DNA from: Planctomycetota bacterium
GTDB taxonomy: Bacteria > Planctomycetota > MHYJ01 > WSZJ01
Direction of reading: 5' to 3'
Assembly (NCBI GenBank): GCA_009773755.1
Contig: WSZJ01000026.1
Span: forward strand, 794-32,883
Length of the DNA: 32,090 nt
This document shows, one piece after another, positions 13,285 through 21,108 of the stretch. The notes under the pieces were generated by a model, which was given only the letters and a program-made list of their open reading frames with translations, was not told the origin of the DNA and made no database searches. A program made the translations under genes and the position numbers. Each line of letters begins with the position of its first letter. Within the stretch, counting starts at the first letter, position 1.

Positions 13285-14721
13285 CTACCCCGGCACCTCG
13301 ACCGCCGCTTCATTCGTGAATTCACCGCGGTTTCCCCCGAGGTCATAGGGCTGCACCCGGTAGCGGTAGACGGTTCCCGGCGAGACATCCGGATCGGTGT
13401 AGCCGTGCGCCTTGTTGGAACCGATGTGGCGCTCAGGCTCGTCCTTCGCGCGGCGGTAGATCGAGTACCCCTGTACGGCCTCGTTGTCGGTCGCGGCGGG
13501 CCATTTCAGGAAGACACGCCCGTCTTTGTACTGCGCGGTCAGCGTCGCGCCGGCCGCCCAGTGCGGCGGCTCGAGGTCGGAGCTCTCAGGCGCCTGGAGC
13601 TTTCCCTGGGGCCAGAGGACGCAGACCACCTTCTTGAAGTTCTCGTCGAGGTTCTTGCAGATGTTGCCGTAGACGCAGCGGATGACCGCGCTCTCGCGGC
13701 CCTCGCGGACTTTTTTCGGCCAGTCGGGGTCGGCGAGGAGCGGGCGCGCCATGCCGATGAGGTCGGCCTTGCCTTCGTTGAGGATTCGTTCCGCGAACGC
13801 GGGGTTCGAGATCTTCCCGGTCGCGACGACCGGCGTCTGGAAGCCGTGCTGCCGCAGCCACTCCCGGATCCCCGCCGCGATGTAGACGTTCAGGCCGTCG
13901 GGATAGTCCGCGCCGGGCATGCAGCGGTCGCCCGAATACCCCGTGTACGGGTAGAGCGGCGCGCCCGGCTTGTGAATCGCGTCCTCGAACTTGCCGCCCG
14001 CGCTGATCGAGACGTAATCCACCGTGAGCTGCGCCATCCGAAGCGCGATCGCCTGCGAGTCAGGCACGCTGTACCCGCCCTTGATGCACTCTTCGCCGTC
14101 GAAGCGCACGCCGAGCAGGAAATCGCGTCCGACCGTGCGGCGGACCTCGGTGATGACTTCCCCCGCGAGCCGCATCCGGTTCGCGAGAGACCCGCCGTAT
14201 TCGTCGCGCCGCAGGTTTTTCGCCGAAAGAAAACTCGACAGCGTGTACGCGTGCGCCATGTGCAGCTCGACGCCGTCGTATCCGCACTCGCGCGCCCGCC
14301 GCGCCGCCGCGCCGTACGCGACGACGATCTCCCGGATGTCCTCCTTCGTCAGGTCGCCCACCATCTGCCGCCACCCGCTCCGCGCGATCTTCAGAAAGTG
14401 AATGATCTGCGGCACGACCTTCGCCGGCCCCGCAGCGTGCACCCGCTTCGCCAGCTCCGTCAGCCCCGGCTTGAACTCGTCCGTGCTGATGCGCAGAAGC
14501 GGCCCGCTCTTCGCCGTGTGCACCGCCATCGCTTCGACGACGATCAGCCCCGGCTCGCCTTTCGCGAACCGCACGTAGCGGTCCATGATGTCCGAATTGA
14601 TCACGCCGTCCTCGCCGGAGAGGCGCGTCACCATCGCGGGGAGCACGATCCGGTTCGGGAGCGTGACGCCATTGATGGGGAAGGGCTGGAAGAGCGATGG
14701 GTACGCCGCCATGAGTGGCAT
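13285..14721 (-). CDS. Old Yellow Enzyme family FMN oxidoreductase with C-terminal fibronectin type III domain
   Basis: A 478-residue protein. Residues 6-345 are an OYE-type TIM barrel: LPNRIVLPAM near the N-terminus, the substrate-binding HMAH (154-157) in VELHMAHAYTLSSFLS, then RRDEYGGSLANR, and GMARPLLADP (323-332) in the FMN-phosphate region. C349, C355 and C367 resemble but do not complete the four-Cys cluster motif of 2,4-dienoyl-CoA-reductase-type OYEs. Residues about 385-478 form a fibronectin type III-like domain (GRVFLKWPAATDNEAVQGYS, VYRYRVQPYD), an odd partner for a cytosolic flavoenzyme; no signal peptide is seen. It probably reduces an activated C=C bond, perhaps an aryl or dienoyl-CoA given its neighbours. 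ATG 14712 is an alternative start. Confidence 0.9.
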   Translation of the reverse strand: MPLMAAYPSLFQPFPINGVTLPNRIVLPAMVTRLSGEDGVINSDIMDRYVRFAKGEPGLIVVEAMAVHTAKSGPLLRISTDEFKPGLTELAKRVHAAGPAKVVPQIIHFLKIARSGWRQMVGDLTKEDIREIVVAYGAAARRARECGYDGVELHMAHAYTLSSFLSAKNLRRDEYGGSLANRMRLAGEVITEVRRTVGRDFLLGVRFDGEECIKGGYSVPDSQAIALRMAQLTVDYVSISAGGKFEDAIHKPGAPLYPYTGYSGDRCMPGADYPDGLNVYIAAGIREWLRQHGFQTPVVATGKISNPAFAERILNEGKADLIGMARPLLADPDWPKKVREGRESAVIRCVYGNICKNLDENFKKVVCVLWPQGKLQAPESSDLEPPHWAAGATLTAQYKDGRVFLKWPAATDNEAVQGYSIYRRAKDEPERHIGSNKAHGYTDPDVSPGTVYRYRVQPYDLGGNRGEFTNEAAVEVPG

Positions 14722-14768
14722 GCTACGCGAGGCGACGGAAGGTGGCGAGAGAGCCGAGGCGGCGGGCG

Positions 14769-15443
14769 CTATCCAGTCAACCCCGCGATCCACAGAATCC
14801 CGACGACCAGGTTGAACGACCCCGCCACCACGCTGATCGCCTTCTGGAAATTCAGGCTGGGTGCGCTTCTCCGCCGGATCATCGCCGCCACGCCGATCGC
14901 GTAACTGACCATCGAGAGCGTCACCCCCGCGCCGAACGCAGCGAGAAACAGGAAAGCCATCGCTTCCGAGCCCGCGAAGGCCGTGGGTATCGCGACGACA
15001 ACGGCGCCGGAGCCCGCCAGCCCGTGAAGCAGTCCCATGAACGTCGGCGCGTGGCGGTGAACGTGTCCGGGGCCACCGGAGTGGGAATGGGCGTGCGCGT
15101 GCGTCGTCCCGTCGGCGTGTTCGTGGACATGCAGGTGCAGCTTGAAGGCGCGCCGAAACGACCAGAGGGCGATGAGGATCAGCGTCGCGCCTACGATCCG
15201 CTCGCCCCACGGCCCCATGAAGCCTTCGCCGATCTTGAGGTGCATCGCGATCACGCCGACGGCCAGCACCATCAGCCCGTGCCCCGCCGCCCAGCGCCCC
15301 GCGTATCCGATCGCATTGCGCACCGAAGGGGCGCTTCCCACGAATGCCGTCATCGCGGCAATGTGATCGGGATCGAACGCGTGGGCGAGCCCGAGCACGG
15401 CGCCGGTCCCGATCATGATCGCGGGGTGTGACATGGGGTCCAT
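14769..15443 (-). CDS. Nickel/cobalt transporter, NicO/UreH-RcnA-like
   Basis: A 224-residue membrane protein with about six TM helices. The first helix carries HAFDPDH (21-27), the HX4DH signature of NiCoT/UreH/RcnA transporters that binds Ni or Co. A central cytoplasmic or periplasmic loop (about 101-131) is extremely His-rich (HLHVHEHADGTTHAHAHSHS), as in RcnA-type exporters and Ni-uptake homologues. Direction of transport cannot be decided. ATG 15443 has an AGGA about 6 nt upstream and starts 5 bp after the acyl-CoA dehydrogenase stop, so it is embedded in a catabolic operon, which is unexpected for a metal transporter. Confidence 0.88.
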   Translation of the reverse strand: MDPMSHPAIMIGTGAVLGLAHAFDPDHIAAMTAFVGSAPSVRNAIGYAGRWAAGHGLMVLAVGVIAMHLKIGEGFMGPWGERIVGATLILIALWSFRRAFKLHLHVHEHADGTTHAHAHSHSGGPGHVHRHAPTFMGLLHGLAGSGAVVVAIPTAFAGSEAMAFLFLAAFGAGVTLSMVSYAIGVAAMIRRRSAPSLNFQKAISVVAGSFNLVVGILWIAGLTG

Positions 15444-15448
15444 GAATC

Positions 15449-16654
15449 CTACCTCGTCAATTCGCGCGCGATCACGAGCCGCTGGATTTCGCTCGTCCCT
15501 TCGTAGATGCGAAGCGCCCGAACGTCGCGGTAGAGCCGCTCGACGACCGACCCCTTGGTCACGCCGAGCCCGCCGTGAATCTGCACGGCGCGGTCGACGA
15601 TGGCGTGCGCGTAATCCGTCGCGAAGCGCTTCGACATCGCGGCGGCCAGCTTGAGTCCGGCGGCGCCGCGGTCGGCCTCCCAGGCGGCGCGCGCCACGAG
15701 CAATTCGGCTGCGGCGAGTTCGGTCGCCATGTCGGCGAGCATGAACTGGATTCCCTGGAACGCGGCCAGGGGCTTGCCGAACTGCTGTCGCCCCTTCGCC
15801 CGCGCCACTGATTCCTCCAGCGCCCGGCGCGCCATGCCGCAGGCCGCTGCGCCGACGGTGGGACGAAACCGATCCAGGGTGGCGAACGCGATTTTCAGGC
15901 CGTCACCTTCGCTCCCGAGACGATCCGATTCCTTCACGTCCACGCTGTCGAAAAACAGCCGGCCGATCGGGTGCGGCGAAATGACCTCGATCGGCTTCGC
16001 CTTCATCCGCTTCGTCCCGCCCCTCACGAGAAACGCGCTGAAGGCGTCCTTGTCGCCCGGCGCGGTGCGCGCGAAGACTACCGTCACGTCCGCAATCCCT
16101 GCGTTCGAGATGAAGGTCTTTTCGCCGTCGAGCCGGTAAAAGTCGTCCACCTTCGACGCCTTGAGTTGCATCCCTGCCGGATCGCTCCCCGCGCCGTCCT
16201 CGGTCAGCGCGAACGCCGCGATCGACCCCTCCTCGATGCGCGACAGCCACGTCTTCCGCTGCGTCTCCGACCCGCCGACCAGGATCGGGATCGCCCCCAG
16301 CCCCTGCATCGCGAACATCGCGTCGGCAAGCGCCGAAGCCCGCGCAAGGTGGTACCGGATCAGAGAGCAAGCGCGGATCTCTCCGCGCACCGCGTACTGC
16401 AACCACCGCGCGTTCGCCAGACGCAGCACGTACTCCCGCGCATTGTCCTCCGTCGCCACTTCGTCTCCGGCCGCCAGCGGCGCGATCTCCCGCTTCACGA
16501 ATTCCTCGATCCCGCCCGCGAGCTGGCGGTGCCCGTCGTCGAAAAACGGAAGCGCGTCCCACGGCCCGCCGGCCGGGGCGTACGTCGGGAGCGGATCGGG
16601 GGAGGGCTTGAACGACTGCGTGCGGTAGGGCTGGCTCTTGCGGTCGCCGCTCAT
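15449..16654 (-). CDS. Acyl-CoA dehydrogenase family protein
   Basis: A 401-residue FAD enzyme with the complete family layout: N-terminal helical domain, middle beta domain (FALTEDGAGSDPAG, EKTFISNAGIAD) and C-terminal helical domain. The catalytic base is Glu385 in IYEGTSEIQ. VQIHGGLGVT and RLYRDVRA are conserved FAD/tetramer contacts. The usual reaction is alpha,beta-dehydrogenation of an acyl-CoA, passing electrons to ETF. The N-terminus has a Pro-rich leader of about 30 residues. It overlaps the enoyl-CoA hydratase gene as ATGA. In this setting it probably acts on a CoA-activated ring-derived intermediate rather than a plain fatty acyl-CoA. Confidence 0.94.
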   Translation of the reverse strand: MSGDRKSQPYRTQSFKPSPDPLPTYAPAGGPWDALPFFDDGHRQLAGGIEEFVKREIAPLAAGDEVATEDNAREYVLRLANARWLQYAVRGEIRACSLIRYHLARASALADAMFAMQGLGAIPILVGGSETQRKTWLSRIEEGSIAAFALTEDGAGSDPAGMQLKASKVDDFYRLDGEKTFISNAGIADVTVVFARTAPGDKDAFSAFLVRGGTKRMKAKPIEVISPHPIGRLFFDSVDVKESDRLGSEGDGLKIAFATLDRFRPTVGAAACGMARRALEESVARAKGRQQFGKPLAAFQGIQFMLADMATELAAAELLVARAAWEADRGAAGLKLAAAMSKRFATDYAHAIVDRAVQIHGGLGVTKGSVVERLYRDVRALRIYEGTSEIQRLVIARELTR

Positions 16655-17439
16655 TGGAAGCGCGGCTCCTTCTTCGCTTTCGCGGCCTCATACGCCGTCT
16701 TGAAGTCGGGATGGAGCATGCAGAGCGCCTGGGCCTGGGCTTCCGACTCGAGGGCGTCGGCGAGTGAAGCGCCGAGCTGTTTATTGAGGAGGGTCTTGGT
16801 GGTGGCGAGGCCGAAAGCGGGGCCGGCGGCGAGTTTCGAGGCTATTTCCGATGTTTTCTTTTCGAGCTCGGCGGCGGGAACGATGGCGTTGAGAAAGCCG
16901 ATTTTCAGGGCCTCTTCGGCGCTGAAGACGTCGCCGGTCATCAGCAGCTCGGTCGCTTTCGTCCAGCCGACGATGCGGGGCAGAAGAAACGTCGCACCCA
17001 TGTCCGCGCCGCTGATCCCTACCCTGGTGAAAACGAACCCGAATTTCGCCTCGGGAACCGCGTACCGGAAGTCGCTCGCCATCGCGATGATCGCGCCGGC
17101 GCCGACGCACGCTCCGTTGATCGACGCGATCACCGGCTTCGGGCAGCCGCGCATCGCTTCCACGAGATCGCAGGTCATTCGAGCGAACCCGTAGACCTCT
17201 TCCGAGGTCTTTCCGAAGAGCCGGGCGATGATTTCCTCGCGGTCCCCGCCGCTGCAGAAGCCCTTGCCGCTTCCCGTGATCGTGACGACACGGACGTCGC
17301 GCTGCGCCGCCGCGTGCCGGAAGAGGTCCCGCAACTCGGCGTAGACTTCGAACGTCAGCGAATTCAGCGTCGCCGGACGGTCCAGGACGATGCGCCCGAC
17401 GCCGTCCGCGACCGTCCACCTGAAGGATTTCGGTTTCAC
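16651..17439 (-). CDS. Enoyl-CoA hydratase/isomerase family protein
   Basis: A 262-residue crotonase-fold enzyme. The two oxyanion-hole segments are present (GKGFCSGGD, 58-66, and INGACVGAG, 107-115). The region after AKFGFVFTRVGISGADMG lacks the common QPE glutamate and instead has the F.FTRVG..GADMG pattern, which I recall from hydratases in aryl-CoA gene clusters; that subgroup assignment is from memory. Substrate is therefore likely a ring-derived enoyl-CoA. It starts at GTG 17439 overlapping the RidA stop (GTGA) and ends overlapping the acyl-CoA dehydrogenase start (ATGA), so the three genes are co-translated. Confidence 0.93.
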   Translation of the reverse strand: MKPKSFRWTVADGVGRIVLDRPATLNSLTFEVYAELRDLFRHAAAQRDVRVVTITGSGKGFCSGGDREEIIARLFGKTSEEVYGFARMTCDLVEAMRGCPKPVIASINGACVGAGAIIAMASDFRYAVPEAKFGFVFTRVGISGADMGATFLLPRIVGWTKATELLMTGDVFSAEEALKIGFLNAIVPAAELEKKTSEIASKLAAGPAFGLATTKTLLNKQLGASLADALESEAQAQALCMLHPDFKTAYEAAKAKKEPRFQ

Positions 17440-17855
17440 GACCGGCCCCTCCCCGGCACGTACGCCGTCCCCTTGATTTCAACCTGGGCGCCCTCTTCGA
17501 CAAGCCCGGCGACGACGACGCAGGCCATCGCGGGAAAATTCTTCCCCATCAGCGCGCGCCAGATTTCTCCGAGCTTCTTCGTCTGGTCGAGGTAGGCCTG
17601 CTTGTCCGTGATGAAAATCGTCATCTCCGCGATGTGCTCCGGCCCGCCGCCAGCCTGCTTCACGACGTCGAGAAAGTTGCGGAGCGTCTGGTCCCACTGG
17701 CCGACGAAGTCTTTCGTCACGATCCGGTGCGCGCTGTCCCAGGCGACCTGTCCCGCGACTTCGAGCGCGCTCGCGCCGGCCGGCGCCACCATCCCGTTGT
17801 TGTACCCGGACGGCTTCCCGAGCGTGGCGGGGTTGACGGGGAATAGAAAGCTCAT
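17436..17855 (-). CDS. RidA/YjgF family protein lacking the deaminase arginine
   Basis: A 139-residue protein with the trimeric RidA fold pattern (EVAGQVAWD, TLRNFLDVVKQAGGGPEHIAEMTIF, AQVEIKGTAYV). In imine-deaminating RidA proteins an Arg follows PA near the active site (PARS in E. coli); here it is PAMAC, with Met110 at that position. This points to one of the Rid subfamilies without 2-imine deaminase activity, possibly acting on an enamine or aminomuconate-like intermediate. It is first in an overlapping gene chain with enoyl-CoA hydratase and acyl-CoA dehydrogenase. No Shine-Dalgarno is visible; TACAAT lies exactly 6 nt before the ATG, suggesting a leaderless transcript. Confidence 0.9.
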   Translation of the reverse strand: MSFLFPVNPATLGKPSGYNNGMVAPAGASALEVAGQVAWDSAHRIVTKDFVGQWDQTLRNFLDVVKQAGGGPEHIAEMTIFITDKQAYLDQTKKLGEIWRALMGKNFPAMACVVVAGLVEEGAQVEIKGTAYVPGRGRS

Positions 17856-17861
17856 GGGCGG

Positions 17862-17867
17862 ATTGTA
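17862..17867 (-). promoter_or_regulatory. TACAAT -10-like box for the RidA operon
   Basis: The minus strand reads TACAAT, then CCGCCC, then the ATG at 17855. With transcription usually starting 6-7 nt after a -10 box, the first transcribed base would be the A of the ATG. There is no Shine-Dalgarno. I see no good -35 match 17 nt further up. The same arrangement recurs before three other genes in the window. Confidence 0.5.
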
Positions 17868-17948
17868 TGACGGCCCCCGGCGGGGCGGCAGCTTTTGACC
17901 AGCGGTTCACGATTGACGGATGCGCCTGCTTTGTAACACATTCATGTC

Positions 17949-18833
17949 GTGAAATGTCCGATCTGCCGCTCGGATGACACGCGTTCTCTCCTTCTGCTGA
18001 AGGGATTCGATATCCGTCGCTGCCGCCGTTGCGATCACCTCTGGGCGGCAGGAGGGGGACCGGCGGACTATCCCAACGAGCCCTCGCTCCTGGAACGATT
18101 CAAGAAGGAGGAATCTCTCCATCGCGCGCTCATGCGAAAGAACCTCGGCTTCATCACGAAGTGGCTCCCTCCGGGCGCCAGGATTCTCGACTTCGGGTGC
18201 GGATCCGGGATGTTCGTGCTGGAAGCGCGGGAAGCGGGGTACGACGCCGTCGGCATCGACCTTGCGCGCTGGGTCGCCGACGCGGCCGCGCACTGGCAGC
18301 TTCCGCTTCACGTCGGCCCCCTCGAAAGCGCGGGATTCGCGGAGGAGAGTTTCGACGCGATCGTCTCGATCGTCTGTTTCGAGCACCTGGAGGATCCCGT
18401 CGGGATCACGGGGCAACTGGTCCGGCTGCTCAAGCCGGGCGGATTGCTGGCGGTGCTGTCGATCCCGCATTCGAGAGGCCTGCCCTGGCTTGTCACCGGA
18501 GACCGGTGGTGGGATCTCGAACCTCCCAACCACCTTCATTTCTTCTCGAGGAGTTCCCTCGCGACGCTGTTCCGGTCTCACGGGCTGAACGTGCTCGGCA
18601 GTCGCACGACCGGCGTCGGCACCGGGTTCTTTTCGTCGCTCCTCGGGCGCGGTCGCGACGAGCGCACCACCCTGGACCTCTTTCAGCAGCAGACGAACGC
18701 CGGAACCAACGGCAACGGCGCGCACGGCCCGATCAAATGGTTCGCGTCGCGCGTCGCGATTCCGGTCGTCAACGCCGTCCTGAACATCACGAATCTCGGG
18801 AACAACCTGACGATGGTCGGGCGCAAGGCTTGA
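17949..18833 (+). CDS. SAM-dependent class I methyltransferase with N-terminal zinc ribbon
   Basis: A 294-residue protein. Residues 3-28 form a rubredoxin-like zinc ribbon (CPIC at 3-6, CRRC at 25-28). A Rossmann methyltransferase domain follows, with motif I DFGCGSG (81-87) and VGIDLAR as the acidic strand-2 region. Later HFFSRSSL and LKPGGLLAVL are typical of the Methyltransf_11/23 group. Zinc-ribbon methyltransferases of this type often modify sugars or lipids in surface polysaccharide pathways, but no such genes are adjacent. It starts at GTG 17949, since GTG-AAA-TGT gives the ribbon directly. It is divergent from RidA and converges on the Nudix gene with a single base between stops. Confidence 0.88.
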   Translation: MKCPICRSDDTRSLLLLKGFDIRRCRRCDHLWAAGGGPADYPNEPSLLERFKKEESLHRALMRKNLGFITKWLPPGARILDFGCGSGMFVLEAREAGYDAVGIDLARWVADAAAHWQLPLHVGPLESAGFAEESFDAIVSIVCFEHLEDPVGITGQLVRLLKPGGLLAVLSIPHSRGLPWLVTGDRWWDLEPPNHLHFFSRSSLATLFRSHGLNVLGSRTTGVGTGFFSSLLGRGRDERTTLDLFQQQTNAGTNGNGAHGPIKWFASRVAIPVVNAVLNITNLGNNLTMVGRKA

Positions 18834-18834
18834 G

Positions 18835-19452
18835 CTAACCCGGCAGCACGACTTTCTTCCGGCCGTTCTCGAGGACGATCACTGGACGCGTCGTCGGGAT
18901 CGGGGATCCGCGCCGCGCCGCCAGCAGGTCCGGGATCGACCGCCACGAACGAAGCGCTTCCAGATTCTTGATGGTCGGGAAGACCATCGCGAGCTCTCCG
19001 CGGCGATTCGCGTCGAGCGCTGCGGCGGGCGCGAGCCACCGCAGCTCGACGCCCTCGACGTCGTCCGCGCGGGGTTCCTGGCCTGCGGGCAGCTCCGCGA
19101 GGAAAAACCACGTATCGAAGCGTTTCGGGACGCCCTCGGGAGTGATCCAGCGAGCCGTCCAGACCAGGGCATCCGGGGACACGCGAAGCCCCGCTTCTTC
19201 ATGGAGCTCGCGCGCGGCGCAGGCCTGCGCCGTCGCCAGCTCCCCGGCGCCCTTGTCCGCCGCTTCCACGATTCCGCCCGGGAAGACCCAGTTGTCGGGC
19301 ACGAAACTCGACCCGTGCGAACGGCGCATGAGCAGGACTTCAATCGGCTCGCCTCGCAGCACGAGCACGCTTGCCGAGGGCGTGACCGGGACCGCGCCTG
19401 CCGTGCCTGCGCCGTCGGGAAGCTGGTCGTCGCGGACTTCGTGCGTGGACAT
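18835..19452 (-). CDS. Nudix hydrolase, NUDT19-like
   Basis: A 205-residue Nudix protein. The core is FPGGIVEAAD ... AARELHEEAGL, with R81, E82, E85 and E86 as the metal-binding and catalytic set. The loop between the Gly and the REL part is longer than in standard Nudix boxes, as in NUDT19/CoA-diphosphatase-type members. Those hydrolyse CoA and acyl-CoA esters, which would fit an acyl-CoA neighbourhood; substrate remains inferred. It follows the SDR gene with a 24-bp gap on the same strand. There is no clear Shine-Dalgarno; TACCCT lies 6 nt before the ATG, a weak version of the leaderless arrangement. Confidence 0.88.
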   Translation of the reverse strand: MSTHEVRDDQLPDGAGTAGAVPVTPSASVLVLRGEPIEVLLMRRSHGSSFVPDNWVFPGGIVEAADKGAGELATAQACAARELHEEAGLRVSPDALVWTARWITPEGVPKRFDTWFFLAELPAGQEPRADDVEGVELRWLAPAAALDANRRGELAMVFPTIKNLEALRSWRSIPDLLAARRGSPIPTTRPVIVLENGRKKVVLPG

Positions 19453-19476
19453 TGCCGGAGGGTAGCGCGCGCCATC

Positions 19477-20298
19477 TCAACATGCGAGCTCGCCGCCGCA
19501 AATCGCGATCGCCTGTCCCGTGATCCCCCGCGCCCCGGGAGAACAGAGGTAGGCGATCGTCTCCGCGATTTCTTCGGGGCTGAAGAGCCTGTGCTGCGGA
19601 GTCATCGCCTCGATCTCGCGGAGGATCTGCTCCTTGGGGCGCTTCGTCTTCTCGCTCATGATTTCCACGTTGAGCGTCGTCATGGCGCTGTCGACATATC
19701 CGGGGCAGACGGCGTTCACGGTGATTTTCTTTCCCGCGAGTTCCACGCCGAGCGCGCGGGTCAACCCGACCAGCGCGTGTTTGGCGGCGCAGTAGGCGCT
19801 GATGTACGCGTAGCCCTTGAGACCCGCTGCGGACGCGACGTTCACGACGCGGCCGTGCCCGGCGGAAATCATGTGGGGGAGGGCGGCCTGGGTCATCGCG
19901 AAGGCGCTTGTCACGTCGAGCGCGAGCATCTCGTCCCACAGCGCCCGGGAGGTCTTCGCAAAAGGCGCGCTCTTTCCCGTTCCTGCGTTGTTCACCAGGA
20001 TCGTCAGGCCGCCGAAAACCCTCGAAACCTCGGCGACGTTCCGCTCAATGTCCGGCTGGTTGAGGACGTTCCCGGGAAGTTCCAGCGCTTCGCCCCCCGC
20101 AGCCCGCACTTCTGCGGCAACCTCGCCGAGCTCAGGCTCCGTGCGCGACATGATCCCGACCTTCGCGCCGCACGCGGCCAGCTTCATCGCCGCGGCGCGG
20201 CCGATCCCGCGGCCGCCGCCTGTGACGAGGGCGACTTCGCCCTGAAGCGAGTTTCCCCCGCTCTCGAGCCGAACCGATCGCCACTCGCCGCTGGGCAC
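19477..20298 (-). CDS. Short-chain dehydrogenase/reductase
   Basis: A 273-residue classical SDR. The cofactor motif is TGGGRGIG (26-33), NNAG is at 103-106, and the catalytic residues are Ser156, Tyr169 and Lys173 (YCAAK). The N-terminus is about 17 residues longer than usual, reading from GTG 20298. R and S after beta-strand 2 (IMSRTE) favour NADP(H), although this is a weak indicator. A 3-hydroxyacyl-CoA dehydrogenase role is plausible because acyl-CoA dehydrogenase, hydratase, thioesterase and ligase genes surround it. It starts 6 bp after the amidohydrolase stop, so those two are co-transcribed. Confidence 0.92.
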   Translation of the reverse strand: MPSGEWRSVRLESGGNSLQGEVALVTGGGRGIGRAAAMKLAACGAKVGIMSRTEPELGEVAAEVRAAGGEALELPGNVLNQPDIERNVAEVSRVFGGLTILVNNAGTGKSAPFAKTSRALWDEMLALDVTSAFAMTQAALPHMISAGHGRVVNVASAAGLKGYAYISAYCAAKHALVGLTRALGVELAGKKITVNAVCPGYVDSAMTTLNVEIMSEKTKRPKEQILREIEAMTPQHRLFSPEEIAETIAYLCSPGARGITGQAIAICGGELAC

Positions 20299-20304
20299 GC
20301 TGGG

Positions 20305-21045
20305 CTACCCCATCTCGGACTTGATGGCCTCAAGCCAGATCTCAACCAGCGTCTGCCACAGGATCTCGCCGTGCTCCGCCGACGAGACCGCCGGCTCTCC
20401 GAAGTAGGCGTCGTTGGCGCCCATCGCCCCGAACGTCGCGACGCCCTGCTTCATCTGCTTCACCAGCCCCAGCTTGATGGGGGGAAGCGTTTTCATCTTG
20501 TCTTTCTTGACGAGGTCTCTCGATCTGCTTGCCAGCATGAGCGAAGTCTCGTAACTCCCCGCGTGGCAATCCCCGCTCTGGAATTCGGGGCTCAGCCTCT
20601 GCGCGAGCGGCTTCCGGCAGTGATTGGTGAAGATCACGTGCGGGCGCTCGAGAAAATCCTGGGCGACCTCCTCCAGGACATTGATGTGCGCCGGCTCGAG
20701 GTGCGAATTGATCAGCGCGACGAATTCGACCCCGTGCCGTCCGAGCGAGCGGAAGATGTCGCTGAGCAACTCCTTGGCTGTGTTCGGCGAGAGCGAAATC
20801 GTCCCCGCAAATTCCGCCGCGTAGTTCGTCACCGCATAGTTCACAGGCGGCAGGATCACCACCGGTTTCGGCGCCACTGCCTTCGCGAGCCTGTCGCATA
20901 ACTCCAGCGAAAGCAGCACATCCGTGTACAGCGGAAGGTGCGGACCGTGCGCCTCCACCGCCCCGATGGGGAGGAGGGCAAGCGGCTTCTTATGGAAGAG
21001 GTCGTCGGCTTCCCGCCACGTCAGGTCGGTCAGCGAAAGGGACAT
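20305..21045 (-). CDS. Creatininase-family amidohydrolase
   Basis: A 246-residue protein of the creatinine amidohydrolase/MftE family. The metal-binding segment AVEAHGPHLPLYTD supplies E31, H33, H36 and D42. NSHLEPAH (113-120) replaces the usual NGHGGN, and HAGSYETS (161-168) has Ser where many members have a second Glu (HAGE.ETS). The enzyme probably hydrolyses a C-N bond in a cyclic or acyl amide; creatinine itself is unlikely. Such genes occur with RidA, SDR and CoA-ligase genes in aromatic amine catabolism clusters (from memory). No Shine-Dalgarno is seen; TACAAT is 8 nt upstream of ATG 21045. Confidence 0.88.
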   Translation of the reverse strand: MSLSLTDLTWREADDLFHKKPLALLPIGAVEAHGPHLPLYTDVLLSLELCDRLAKAVAPKPVVILPPVNYAVTNYAAEFAGTISLSPNTAKELLSDIFRSLGRHGVEFVALINSHLEPAHINVLEEVAQDFLERPHVIFTNHCRKPLAQRLSPEFQSGDCHAGSYETSLMLASRSRDLVKKDKMKTLPPIKLGLVKQMKQGVATFGAMGANDAYFGEPAVSSAEHGEILWQTLVEIWLEAIKSEMG

Positions 21046-21053
21046 TGTTTGAA

Positions 21054-21059
21054 ATTGTA
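21054..21059 (-). promoter_or_regulatory. TACAAT -10-like box for the amidohydrolase gene
   Basis: The minus strand reads TACAAT, eight bases, then the ATG at 21045. Transcription would begin within a base or two of the start codon. A partial -35 (TTGTTT) lies about 15 nt further upstream, shorter than the usual 17. A G-rich tract with quadruplex potential (21088-21108) is just upstream of that. Confidence 0.5.
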
Positions 21060-21087
21060 CGGGAGGAAGAAGGAAAACAATAGTTTT

Positions 21088-21108
21088 GGGTGGGTTTGGG
21101 TTTCGGGG
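21088..21108 (+). other. G-quadruplex-capable G/T tract
   Basis: Four G-runs (GGG, GGG, GGG, GGGG) are separated by loops of 1, 3 and 4 bases, which meets the standard intramolecular quadruplex pattern on the plus strand. It lies about 30 bp upstream of the -10-like box of the amidohydrolase gene, in the template strand for that gene. The rest of the 21046-21236 gap holds a small GC hairpin (about 21139-21154) and no gene. Confidence 0.6.

Noticed and set aside
12639..13388. 5' continuation of the truncated barrel frame across the CBS gene
   Set aside because: The sequence there reads as His/Asp/Gly-rich antisense of the CBS domains, so it is not the missing part of the barrel.
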